This document shows, in pieces, positions 53,263 through 64,000 of a stretch of DNA of 64,000 nt; position 1 is the first letter of the stretch, and each line of letters begins with the position of its first letter. Position numbers and translations under genes: made by a program. The stretch is from Lolium rigidum (Eukaryota > Streptophyta > Magnoliopsida > Poales > Poaceae): positions 214,741,141 to 214,805,140 of the forward strand of contig NC_061514.1 of NCBI RefSeq assembly GCF_022539505.1. Direction: 5' to 3'. The notes under the pieces were generated by a model, which was not told the DNA's origin, ran no database searches, and saw nothing but the letters and a program-made list of their open reading frames with translations.

Positions 53263-56200
53263 CCAGCGGCGTTTGGAGGCCGGAACCGGGAGGGTTCCGC
53301 CATGGGAATCTACGACGACCATCGCTGTGGGGCGCGTCCTTTACGCCGGAAATCTGCCGATCGTCCCTCCGGATGAGTGCTGGATTCCGGCTAAGACAAA
53401 CCCCGTCAAGCTCTCCATCGTCCCAGTTGGTGGCATACACATCTTCATCGGGGAAACCGTCGATTCCGACGGAAACCCACTGGTAAGTAGCGCCGACGCG
53501 ACCGCCGCTGAGCAGGACGCAGTCGCGAAGATCCGATCTGAGATGCAGGAACTTCCCAGCGAAGATTCCGCCTTAGATCTGTAAAAATCAAAACCCACCC
53601 AATCCGCCCCTGAGCAGGAAACAACGGTGGAAGACCAATGCAGATCCGCCTGGGTCTCCCAGGTGTTAGAGAAGCAAAGGTGTCACTTCGTACACTTCTT
53701 GGCCCATACCGCCGGAACCGCCCCTCAAGAAGCCGGAGCCGGTACCGAGCAGGTCGAGGCACCGAAAAACAACGTTGCTCCGGATCAGCAGGAGGCTGTT
53801 GGAGAAAGCGGAACACCGGTTGAAGAGTCGATTCTGGGTAACCTAAGCCCAATTTCCGGGGATGCCCCCTCCATGGATACGGAAGAGTTCGATCGCAAGG
53901 TGAAGGAATACGGATACGGTGATCAGCCCGAAGTTGAATCCGCCCAGCCTAAACAGGTCCTCGCAACCTTGGCAGCGCTGGATCAACGAGAATCAGAGGA
54001 TGACAACACCTACTCCGACGCACAGCCATCCCACGCAGGATCTCCGCTTTCGTGGGAACGACCGCGCAAGGAGGTCTTGTCCCCAGAGGAACTGGTTGAA
54101 CAAGCAGGCATGGAGGCAATCGCACACTCGGATATTCTCAACAAACCCATTAGTCCCGAAGACGTAGAGGCGCTAGAAGCTAAGAGGATAGAGATGCTGG
54201 CCACAGCCCAAAAATTCGCACAAACCGCAGCCGCAATGATTGACGAGAGGAAGGAGGCCGCGAATTTCGTGGACAACTTTCTCAAGCGCGAGCAGGAGGT
54301 GGACGAATCACTGGTAAAGGTCAAGCAACTCCGGAAGCATTGGGAGGATAAGATCACTGAGGCTCAACAGGAGGTCGATAAGATCCGACGGGAAGCTGTA
54401 ACTCCCCGCAAGATCACCTTCGCAACTCCGACCGAGCAACAGCCGCTAGCCACTCCAAAGGATAACATGAAGAAGGCTGCGGAGATCTTGAAGAAAAAGA
54501 CCGAGGAGATTGACATCGACTACGTCCGTACGCTCGTTGCCTCAGCAATGAAGCAGCAGAGCAAGGCAGACACTTCACGCAGGTTGGAATCCAACCCGGA
54601 TCACTGCATCTCTACTGCGCAGAAGGACGCCTACGACAATCGCCATCGCGATGATGAATCGCGAACCGGATCCTCGGAACGCAGAAGAAAAACCAGAGAG
54701 CACCCAAATCCAATCCCTGTACCATCAAAGACACCTCCGTCAGATCCAAAGAAGGGAAAGGATGCGATGTACACTGGTAGGAACAAGTACCGGAATCCCT
54801 CACCTCCACCCAATGGATACCCGTGTCCTCCACTTCCTCGCCACCGCAGTCCAGTCGGAAACACCAGGCCTCATGGCCCAGGTGGAATCAACATCCGCGA
54901 CATGCCGCCTCCGAGGAACAGAGAGCGTACACCGGAACCCCGCCGAAGCCGGAACAACGATCGAGGACCCGAGCCTAGGAGGAGTAGGAACGAGGAGCGT
55001 GACCCGGAGCCTCGCAGAAGCCGGAACGACGAAGGCAACTAGCACCATGGTGAAGGCAGCCATCGAAGCTGTAGTCAACATCGCGAAGGACGGGGTGAGT
55101 CGGATGGCGGAAGAAAGAGGTCACATCGGCCACCTCGCAGGTCTCCCTCACCACCACCTAGCGGTGGAGGCGGAGGTGGAGGCGGGGGAGGCGGCCGGAG
55201 ATCTCGCTCTCACTCAAAATCCCCCCGCCACGGCTCGCGTGACGCGCGGCAACGTCTCAATGAATACAGAACTGATTACATAGGCCCAAAGTGCTTCGGC
55301 AGGATGATTCGAGAGGAACCAACGGCAAGGATGAACCTCAAGCTACCCGGAAACCTAAAGACCTATGATGGCACCGAAAGGCCGGATACCTGGATTGAGG
55401 ATTAATATAATGCAGTAACCTTTGCCGGACGAACCCCTAATATCGCCTGCCGCATGCTTCAGCTGTACCTTGTGGGTCCTGCCCGGATCTGGCTCAGCGA
55501 CCTCGAGAAGAATTCCATCTTTTGTTGGTTTGACCTGAAGACCGCCTTCGAAAAGCACTTCAGAGGCACCAAGAGACCTGCCACAACAAGCGACTTACAT
55601 GCATGTATCCAGAAGAAGGGTGAAACATCAAGGAACTTCCTCACTCGATGGTTGGCATGCAGAAACGAGTGTGAAAATGTCGATCACACGACAGCTATGC
55701 ACGCCTTTATAGGTGGACTGCAAAGGGGAGGATTGCTGCGGCACAAGCTCACTTGCTTAGCTAACGCAAACAAACTAACTTTGGATGACATGATCTCCAT
55801 TGCCAGTGATCACACTGCCGCCGATGACGATGCAGGAGGAGACCTCGCAGCCACAGCAATTTCCCTGCACCAGCAAAAGAAGAACCGTGATAACGGTAAC
55901 ACCAGCGGCACTAAGCGGAAAAATCCACCTGATGACCAGAAGAGTGGCGGATCCGAGATGGTCGCCATGGCTTTCCAACGCGTAGGTCAAGGAGGCGGAA
56001 GAGGCCGCGGCCGCGGAGGCGGAGCCGGCAGGGGCCAGCAGCGTGGTGACGAGGTCACCGCTGCCGGAAACCGCGCTCCCCAAACATACGAGGAGTACAG
56101 AGACATGCCCTGCCTGGCCCACCTGGATCCGGCTACGGGGAAGTCCACTCACACTAACCGCAACTGCAAGTGGGTCAATGATCTGAGAAACGACCCGGAA

Positions 56201-59200
56201 GCAGGATACAAGCAAGCCCGGAAGCACCGCCCACGCGGCAAAGGAGGCAAGGGCAAGAACAAGGACAAAGAGGAAGACAGTTCCGAGGCGATGGATGAGG
56301 ATGACGCTTCGCCGGAACCCAAAGAGGGATCCGCAGCTAAATCCAACCCCTTTGGCAAAAAGAGTGTAGGCGCGTACCACACCTTCCTCGGAACCCCAAC
56401 GGTCCGCGCAAGCAAGTCAGCCTTTCCGATCCTGAACGCCTCAGTTCCAGCTGTGCCGCAGTATGTCAGGTGGTCGGAAGTCCCGTGCACTTTTGATAGG
56501 CAGGATCACCCTACCATTGTGCCAAAAGAATGCTACGCCTTGGTTGTAAGTCCCCGCATTGACGGGTATGACTTCTCCAAGTGCCTCATGGATGGCGGGG
56601 CCAGCTTGAACATCATGTACCTGGAGACTCTGGAGCGGATGAACCTTACTAAGGAGCAGCTTAAACATAGCACCACTGAATTCCATGGTGTAGTTCTGGG
56701 TAAAAAGGTGAATTCCCTTGGCAGCATCAGACTTCCCGTGGCCTTCGGCGACATTAATAATTTCCGCAAAGAGATGATCACGTTTGTGGTCGTGCCCTTC
56801 AAGAGCTCCTACCACGTCATCTTCGGCAGGCCCACCTACCACAAGTTCCATGCAAGAGCGTGCTACATCTATAACAAGCTCAAGATTCCGGGTCCAAATG
56901 GTATGATTACCGTATCCGGAGACTACAAGAAGGCTCATGAGTGCGAGTTGGGCGAAGCCGCCTTCGCAGAGTCTGTGATATCTGGAGAGGAGCTGAAAGG
57001 CTACAGAGCCGCGGTGGATCCGACTGAAATGCAGACCACCAAGAAACAGATCTCCGAACAGCAAAACTCCTTCAAGGCCGCGATAGAGACCAAGAAATTC
57101 AACTTCAAGGAAGGGGACGCTACCAAGCAGGTCTCGGTCGGAGCCAACATGGACCCCAAATAGGAAGACGCGCTCGTCGAGTTCCTCCGCGCTAACATGG
57201 ATATCTTCGCATGGCAGCCCTCTGACATGTCCGGAGTACCAAGGGAACTCGCCGAGCACTACCTCAACATAAACCCGGGGCTAAACCGGTGAAGCAAGCT
57301 ATGCGACGCTTTGGAGATAAGAAGCGCCGCGCCATAGGAATGGAATTAGCAAAGTTACTAGAGGCAGGTTTTGTAATAGAAGTTATCCATACTGATTGGG
57401 TCGCAAATCCCGTCCTTGTACACAAAAAGAATTCTGAAATACTAAGAATGTGCATCGATTACTCTGGCTTGAACAAGCATTGTCCGAAGGATCCGTTTCC
57501 CCTGCCGCGCATTGACCAAGTCATTGATTCGATGGCAGGGGCGGAACTTCTGTGTTTTCTTGACGCATATTCCGGGTATCACCAGATCCGGATGAAGAAG
57601 TCTGACCAAAAGGCGACCTCGTTCATCACCCCATTTGGCACTTACTGCTATGTTACTACGCCCTTTGGGTTAAAAAAACGCAGGTGCCACCTACCAACGT
57701 ACGATGCAGCGGTGCCTGAAGGACAAAATTGGCCGAAACGTACACGCCTACGTCGACGACATCGCGGTCATGACCAGGAAAGGATCCGACTTGATCAGCG
57801 ACCTAACAGAAACCTTTGAGAATCTCCGACAGTACAAGATGATGTTGAATCCGCTGAAGTGCGTCTTTGGCGTTCCAGCCGGAAAACTCCTTGGCTTCAT
57901 CGTCTCTAACAGGGGCATTGAAGTTAACCCGGAGAAAATCAAGGCAATCATGTGCATCAAAAGGCCAACTTGTCTCAAAGATGTGCAACGACTAACTGGT
58001 TGTGTCGCAGCAATCAGCAGGTTTGTTAGCCGTCTTGGCGAGAAGGCGCTACCCCTGTACAAGCTATTGAAGAAGACAAACAAATTTGTCTGGGACGAGG
58101 CAGCAGATGCAGCGCTTCAAGGGTTGAAGGAAATACTCACCTCCCCACCTATCCTAGCAGCACCTGGAGAGTCAGGGCCTATGCTCCTTTACCTGGCAGC
58201 TACCAACATAGTCATCAGCCTCGTCATCGTGGTGGAGCGACAGGAAGAAGGACACGATTATGGAGTCCAAAGACCAGTCTACTACATCAGCGAAGTGCTG
58301 ACGGAATCCAAACAAAGATACCCTCATTTTCAAAAGCTAGCCTATGGAGTATTCCTGGGCAGCAGAAAGCTGAGACACTACTTCCAGGAGCATCCAGTAA
58401 CAGTCGTGAGCAAAGCTCCGTTGTCAACGATTCTCAATAACGCTGACGCAACAGGACGCACAGCAAAATGGAGCATCGAATTATCCGCCTTCGACATCAA
58501 CTACAAAGCCAGGACTGCGGTTAAATCCCAAATCTTGGCAGATTTTTTTGCAGATTGGACAGAAGCTCCGGATATAAATCTGGAGCCGGAACCAGAGACA
58601 TGGGTTATGCACTTCGATGGATCCAAGCAGCATCAAGGCTCAGGAGCCGGAGTCACCCTGAAGTCCCCTACCGGAGAAGAACTGCAGTATGTTCTGCGGA
58701 TCCACTTCGAAGCTACAAACAACATGGCGGAATACGAGGCTCTACTACACGTCATGCGCATCGCTAAGGAGATAGGGATCAAGCACATTATTTGCTGCGG
58801 AGATTCCGACCTGGTGGCACAGCAAGTAGCCAGAACCTGGAACGCCAGAAACTCCGTCATGGCGGCTTATAGAGATGAAGTTGACGAGATCGCCAAGTGC
58901 TTCCTCGGATACGAAGTCAAGTACGTCAGAAGAGACGACAACGCAGCGGCAGACATGCTATCCAAGCTCGGATCCGGCAGGAAACCAATTCCGCCTGGTA
59001 TTTTCCTGGAGCATCTACGGATACCCTCGGTGAAGGGCGCTAACCCGGAAAACCCAGACGTGGCAGTATCTCCGGCTAGAGAAGTGATGGCTATCACTCC
59101 AGCCTGGACGCGGCCTTTCCTGGACTACCTCATCGATCAGAAGTTGCCTGAGGACGAGGTCCTCGCACGACAGATCGTCAGACGAGCAAGATCCTACACA

Positions 59201-60400
59201 ATCGTCGACGAACAGCTCTACAAACGAAGCACCACAGGAGTATTTCTCAAATGCGTCTCTAACCAAGATGGTATTGAGATACTCAGAGAGATCCATGCAG
59301 GGGACTGCGGGCATCATGCCGCTCCCAGATCACTCGTTGCAAAAGCTTTTCGGCTTGGGTTCTACTGGCTCACAGCTAAAGAAGATGCTGACAAGCTGGT
59401 AAAGACCTGCCGAGGTTGCCAGTATTACGCTACTCAACCAAACGCTCCAGCCCAAGAGCTGAAGACCATCCCTATCACCTGGCCATTCGCGGTCTGGGGG
59501 CTCGATATGGTTGGAAAACTAAAGAAATCATCTCCTGGCGGTTTTGAGTACCTCTTGGTCGCTGTTGACAAATTCAGTAAGTGGATCGAGGCGAAGACAG
59601 TGAGAAAAGCCGACGGTGCTACGGCACTAAAATTCGTCTGCAGCCTCGTGACAAGATTCAGCATCCCACACAGCATAATCATAGATAATGGCACAAACTT
59701 TGCGCAAGGAGAATTAAAGGATTATTGCCATGAAGTAGGGATCCGGCTTGACCTAGCATCAGTGGCTCATCCACAATCCAATGGTCAGGTCGAAAGAACA
59801 AACGGCCTCATACTATCCGGAATTAAACCACGCCATGAAGAACCGCTGCGACGTGCAGCTGGAGCTTGGGCGGAGGAATTGGACTCTGTTCTGTGGAGTT
59901 TGCGAACTACCCCTAACAGATCAACCGGATTTACCCCGTTCTTCCTGGTATACGGATCCGAAGCTGTGCTCCCCTCCGACATCATCCACGATTCACTGCG
60001 AGTCTCCGCCTACAATGAAAAAAATGCTGACGAGGCCAGACAGCTATCTGTGGATCTGATAGAAGAAGCTCGGAACCTAGCTGACCAACGCTCCACCATA
60101 TACCAGCAGAAACTCCGACGCTATCACAGCCGTCGAGTTCGGAATCGCTCTTTCATGGCCGGAGACTTGGTCCTCCACCTTCGTCGGGTGAAAGACCATA
60201 AGCTGCAATCTCCATGGGAAGGACCCTTTGTCGTTAGCAAAGTACTTCACAACGGATCGTACTACCTTGTTGATTTCCGGGAGCTAAAGGATAGACCTGC
60301 TAACTGGTACCGGAAACGCAAGCGAGAGGATCCGGATGACATCTACGATGAAACATATCGCCCTTGGAACATTGCACAACTACGTCCTTTCCACACTTAG
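53263..60400 (+). pseudogene. Decayed gag-pol of element C
   Basis: Gag to protease is read in one frame from about 53270 to 57280. An N-terminal block (VGRVLYAGNL, GGIHIFIGE) is followed by an acidic/charged coiled-coil-like region, an Arg/Ser-rich stretch, the Gag core (LVGPARIWL near 55470) and protease (LMDGGASLNIMY near 56590). Stops: TAA 53582-53584, TAG 55040-55042, TAA 55403-55405, TAG 57161-57163. A one-base loss near 57280 shifts to the RT frame; an extra A in the A-run at about 57672-57678 shifts again before YVDD (about 57752). RNase H, the extra RNase H (about 58600-58980; MHFDGSK, EYEALL, GDSDL, AADMLSK) and integrase (HHCC; LDMVG, IDNGTNF, NGQVERTN near 59500, 59685, 59790) then run open to 60400. 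The first ATG after the primer site (53302) is in a different frame from the N-terminal block. Confidence 0.92.
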
Positions 60401-60981
60401 CACAATTTTCCGAGTTATATACTCTGTAATAGTTATACATGATCAATGAAATAAAGCTTTTGGTTCACTCTTTGAGTCTTTTACCTCCTTTACTTGTTCA
60501 TTTTTAGACCGTGTATGTTTTCCGACTAAAAACCGCAGAGCTAGATATTTCCGCCTAGGCGTGTATGAAAGTTGTGATTTTCAAAATTTGTCCTTTAGGA
60601 CGTAAGCTTAAGTTTTCTGGTGAAAATGCTTTCTATTGCGAACTCATGGATTCCTAGTAGCGATTTCCGGCGCCTTAGCTGGGGGCTTGTTTTCGCGGTT
60701 ATTGACGGACTGCCATTGGGCTTCGTCGCCACTGGCGAGCGTTTCCGGCTAAAGGTCTTCCGGCTCGCGGAAGGTCAAGTGAGCAAGCCGGAAAACGTTA
60801 AAATCAGCACTTGCTTTCCGACAAAACGAAACATGCCAATAATATTAAAGGATTACAGGATAAGTTGTTTCCGCACATGCATAGTTGTTTCGTCCCTAGC
60901 TACTTAAGAATATAAGTTATATTACAAACCCACTCCGGGGCCAAAATGATACATCATTGTCTCATTGTTTCACAGGATTTC
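60401..60981 (+). other. Spacer after pol of C
   Basis: Contains AATAAA near 60450, a possible sense polyadenylation signal. No gene seen. It lies between the pol stop and the end of the antisense ORF. Confidence 0.5.
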
Positions 60982-61260
60982 TACTCGGAGAAATGATCCT
61001 CCTCAGAGGCGGAGCCATCGCCGTCGCCGGAACCGTCGCCGGAGCCAATGTCGGAGTCTTCATCAGACAGCTCAACGCTCGACCCGGAGTCTTCCGCGTA
61101 GTACTCCTGATCGCCTTCATCTTCGTTTTCCGCGTCTGTGAAACCCTTGGGGAGATCATACTTGTGGTACCAGAACGAGTGGTTAACTCGCCTAACAAAT
61201 AGCTGATCAAATCCTTGGGTCTTCGCGAGGATGGAGCGCATGCTGGCACCTTTAGGGGTG

Positions 61261-61265
61261 TCGCG
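61261..61265 (+). repeat. Target site duplication of solo LTR E, left copy (TCGCG)
   Basis: TCGCG precedes TGATGTCTAC. It is repeated at 62984-62988 after GACGTATCA. Confidence 0.9.
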
Positions 61266-62983
61266 TGATGTCTACGGGTGCTTCTATTCTTGTAGACAGT
61301 GTTGGGCCTCCAAGAGCAGAGGTTCGTAGAACAGCAGCAAGTTTCCCTTAAGTGGATCACCCAAGGTTTATCGAACTCAGGGAGGAAGAGGTCAAAGATA
61401 TCCCTCTCAAGCAACCCTGCAATCACGATACAAGAAGTATCTTGTGTCCCCAACACACCTAATAGGTGCACTAGTTCGGCGAAGAGATAGTGAAATACAA
61501 GTGGTATGAATGAATATGAGCAGTAGTAACGGCACCAGAAAATAGCTTGATGCTACAACTGGCGTATGGTTGATGGTGGTAATATTGCAGGCAGAACAGA
61601 TGCAGTAAAACAGTAAACAAGCAGCGATAGCAGTATTTGGGAACAAGGCCTAGGGATTATACTTTCACTAGTGGACACTCTCAACATTGATCACATAACA
61701 GAATAAATAAATGCTATACTCTACACTCTTTTGTTGGATGATGAACACCACTAATTGCGTAGGATTACACGAACCCTCAATGCCGGAGTTAACAAGATCC
61801 ACAATATTCAATGTTCATATTTAAATAACCTTAGAGTGCATGACAGATCAACATGACCAAACCAAGTACTAACATAGCATGCACACTGTCACCTTCACGC
61901 TACGAAAGGAGGCATAGATCACATCAATACCATCATAGCAATAGTTAACTTCATAATCTACAAGAGATCACAATCATAGCCTACGCCAAGTACTACACGA
62001 TGCACACACTCGTCACCATTACACCGTGCAGGAGGAATAAACTACTTTAATAACATCACTATAGTAGCACACAGATAAATTGTGATACAAAACACATTGC
62101 AATCATAAAGAGATATAAATAAGCACTTCACTATGCCAATCATAACAGTGAATAAGTATTCTGTGAAATATAGCCTAAGAGACCCACACGGTGCACACAC
62201 TGTCACCTTTACACACGTGGGACAAGGAGTCTCCGGAGATCACATAAGTAAAATCCACTTTACTAGCATAATGACATCTAGATTACAAGCATCATCATAT
62301 GAATCTCAATCATGTAAGGCAGCTCATGAGATTATTGTATTGAAGCACACAGGAGAGAGATTAACCACATAGCTACCGGTACAGCCCCGAGCCTCGATGG
62401 AGAACTACTCCCTCCTCATGCGAGACAGCAGCGTTGATGGAGATGGCGGTGGTGTCGATGGAGGAGCCTTCCGGGGAAACTTCCCCGTCCCGGCGGCGTG
62501 CCGGAACAGAGACTCCTGTCCCCCAGATCTTGGCTTCGCGATGGCGGCGGATCTGGAAGGTTTCTCGTACCGTGGCTTTTCCGTATCGAAGTTTTAGGTC
62601 AGGGACCTTTATATAGGCGAAGAGGCGGAGTCGGAAGGTCGACGAGGCGACGACACAACAGGGGGGCGCGGCCCCCCTCTGGCCGCGCCAGGCTATCGTC
62701 TGGGGCCCACAGGGCCCTCCTCTGGCGGCTCTCGGGTGTTCTGGAAGCTTCGTGGAAAAATAGGATGCTGGGCGTTGATTTCGTCTGATTCCGAGAATAT
62801 TTCCTTACTAGGATTTCTGGAACCAAAAACAGCAGAAAACAGGAACTGGCCCTTCGGCATCTCGTCAATAGGTTAATTCCGGAAAACACATAAATATGAC
62901 ATATAATGTGTATAAAACATGCGAGTATCATCATAAAAGTAGCATGGAACATAAGAAATTATAGATACGTTTGAGACGTATCA
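61266..62983 (-). mobile_element. Element E: probable solo LTR inserted in the aORF of C
   Basis: 1718 bp bounded by TG and CA with a 5-bp TSD TCGCG, no internal domain, primer site or second LTR. A TATATAAAGG box on the minus strand near 62618-62608 suggests minus orientation (TGATACGTCTC at its start, GACATCA at its end). This fits a solo LTR left by recombination between the two LTRs of a full element. I recall very similar sequence as abundant in wheat-group genomes but cannot name the family. A non-autonomous element of another class is possible; the TG/CA ends and 5-bp duplication favour an LTR. Confidence 0.65.
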
Positions 62984-62988
62984 TCGCG
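62984..62988 (+). repeat. Target site duplication of solo LTR E, right copy (TCGCG)
   Basis: Second copy of TCGCG. The antisense ORF of C continues on the far side. Confidence 0.9.
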
Positions 62989-64000
62989 TATCCGCGAAGT
63001 TCAAAGTGGGGAAGTGCGCCTGGCAGGTGGCTAGGACGAGGGAGGCGACTCCGTGAGCAGAAGACTCTTGCCAGTCTTTGATGAACTCCGGCACCTGTTT
63101 CATCAGCTTTGACATAGTGTCAATCACTGCGGTCTTGGCTCTCTTCAAAGACAGGGCCTTGGCGATTCCGCGACACGCTGCGAATAGCTCGTCAATGGAG
63201 CTCCGCGCTTCATCGTATGCCTCCGTCTCTTGAGGGTTGACTCCTTGGTCCACTCAAAGCCAAGGCTCGCTGCGGAAACTGGGGATCAGTTCCTTCACGG
63301 ACAAAGCAACATATGACGAAGTCGGAGCTAAAACTTGAAGGAAGCTTACGGAAGATCATCTTGTCGATAGCCTCTGCCTCCGCTTCGTGAACCTTATTTT
63401 TGGCCACTAAGGATGTTACCCTTTGCTGGCTCTTCTTAAGTTTGTCAGCGAGTTCCGCCATGTCACGGGCGTGCTTTTCAGAGAGCTCCTTCCTTGCCAA
63501 ATTCTCCTTCTTGGAGGATTCTTTAATAAAGGCCTTGAGGGATTCGTTCTCCGCCTCGAGCACTTGGACTTTGGCGGACAGGTCGTCGAAGGCGGAGTGC
63601 TTGGAAGTTTCTTCTGTAGGCGGAAAATCGCACATGTTATGCATCATGAAAGATTCAAAATGCAACTCCAACCCGGAGTTCTTACCATTTAGGCGGGTCT
63701 CCAAGTGCTTTATAGCCTTCTGGCTATTTTCCGCATTCTGGCGCAGCCCTCTATCTCCGTCATTTGCTCCAGCACGTGGGTGCGCAGATCTTCGTGCAGC
63801 TTCCGTGTGTTCTGAGAAGCAGACAAGAGTTAGCCGGATATTCAAAATTATGGGGGCTGGCGAGGAGTTCAAAGTCTTGGATTGATAAAATTTTAAATCT
63901 CCGCCTAAGGTACATATTGAAGAAATCATCGGCTAACACATGTTACACGGAAAAAATGTCTAACCCAATGCTTGGGGGCTAGTGTTACCTGGCGCACCTC

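Larger units (their letters stand above)
52684..64000 (+). mobile_element. Element C: Tat/Retand-like element, 3' end outside window
   Basis: Starts with an LTR (52684-53243) in the tandem repeat, followed by the primer site, a decayed gag-pol with extra RNase H, and an antisense ORF region split by solo LTR E. The window ends inside the antisense region, so the 3' LTR is not seen. It is the same lineage as B but clearly diverged from it. There are at least four stops and two frameshifts in gag-pol, so it is older or more damaged than B and D. Confidence 0.92.
60982..64000 (-). pseudogene. Antisense ORF (aORF) of element C, split by solo LTR E, 5' end outside window
   Basis: Minus-strand coding-like segments with splice-like borders. 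One segment (about 63615-63350) is a strong coiled coil (FDDLSAKVQVLEAENESLKA region) and ends at a GTAAGC donor near 63350. Another (about 63253-62989) is helical (VIDTMSKLMKQVPEFIKDW) and runs to FADTR at the insertion point. The frame resumes beyond the insert at 61260 with DTPKGASMRSILAK and ends in a very acidic tail at 60982. Short frameshifts seem present near 63745 and 63240. It occupies the same place as the aORF of B and shares its layout (coiled coil, then acidic end), but I cannot align the sequences by eye. The N-terminal part would be outside the window. Confidence 0.6.

Noticed and set aside
61266..62983. Host gene near 62397-62788 (GC-rich frames with several ATGs)
   Set aside because: It lies inside the solo LTR E; the frames overlap and the GC-rich part sits at the LTR promoter region.

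Overview
The window is repeat-dominated nuclear DNA from a large-genome grass, most likely a Pooideae cereal or a wild relative (Triticeae or Aveneae). The basis is chromovirus and Tat-type LTR retrotransposons with grass-style LTRs, long nested insertions, and an LTR-like insert of a kind I remember as common in wheat and its relatives. The species and family names are not proven from sequence alone. I see no rRNA, tRNA gene, CRISPR array or bacterial operon, and at most one fragment of a host gene.

Layout from left to right. (1) 1-16674: Tekay-like Ty3/gypsy chromovirus A with about 4.5-kb LTRs. Its gag is deleted and its pol is broken. Its 3' LTR is split by N1 (8449-15314, minus strand, TSD ATGTA), a non-autonomous LTR element carrying a long CCHC-containing ORF. 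(2) 16675-17159: an orphan LTR-like fragment. (3) 17160-21648: N2, minus strand, a relative of N1, inserted into the gag of the next element. (4) 21649-34223: Tat/Retand-like element B without its 5' end. It has gag-pol with two stops, an antisense intron-containing ORF with its own TATA-like promoter, and a 3' LTR. (5) 34224-39402: the only stretch not dominated by LTR elements. It holds a possible host exon on the minus strand, a 2.6-kb long-inverted-repeat element with a LINE-like tail inserted in one arm, and tandem repeats of about 300-335 bp. (6) 39403-51166: D, a complete Tekay-like chromovirus with matching LTRs, TSD ATCAA, an extra 5' ORF and one uninterrupted 1486-aa gag-pol frame. 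It lies inside a second block of the same tandem repeats, which resumes at 51172-52683. (7) 52684 to the window end: C, a second Tat/Retand-like element with decayed gag-pol. Its antisense ORF is split by an apparent solo LTR E (61266-62983, TSD TCGCG).

How the parts relate. A and D supply gag, protease, reverse transcriptase, RNase H, integrase and chromodomain functions. B and C add a second archaeal-type RNase H and an antisense gene of unknown role. N1 and N2 encode no usable polymerase and presumably depended on proteins from another element. Insertion order can be read from the nesting: A before N1, B before N2, tandem repeat before D, C before E. LTR pairs of N1 and D are nearly identical apart from one patch in D, so those insertions look young.

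The less ordinary observations are: the N1/N2 protein family whose frame runs through the polypurine tract into the LTR; the antisense gene with its own promoter in B and its disruption in C; the loss of a catalytic Asp in the integrase of the otherwise intact element D; and the long-inverted-repeat/tandem-repeat complex.
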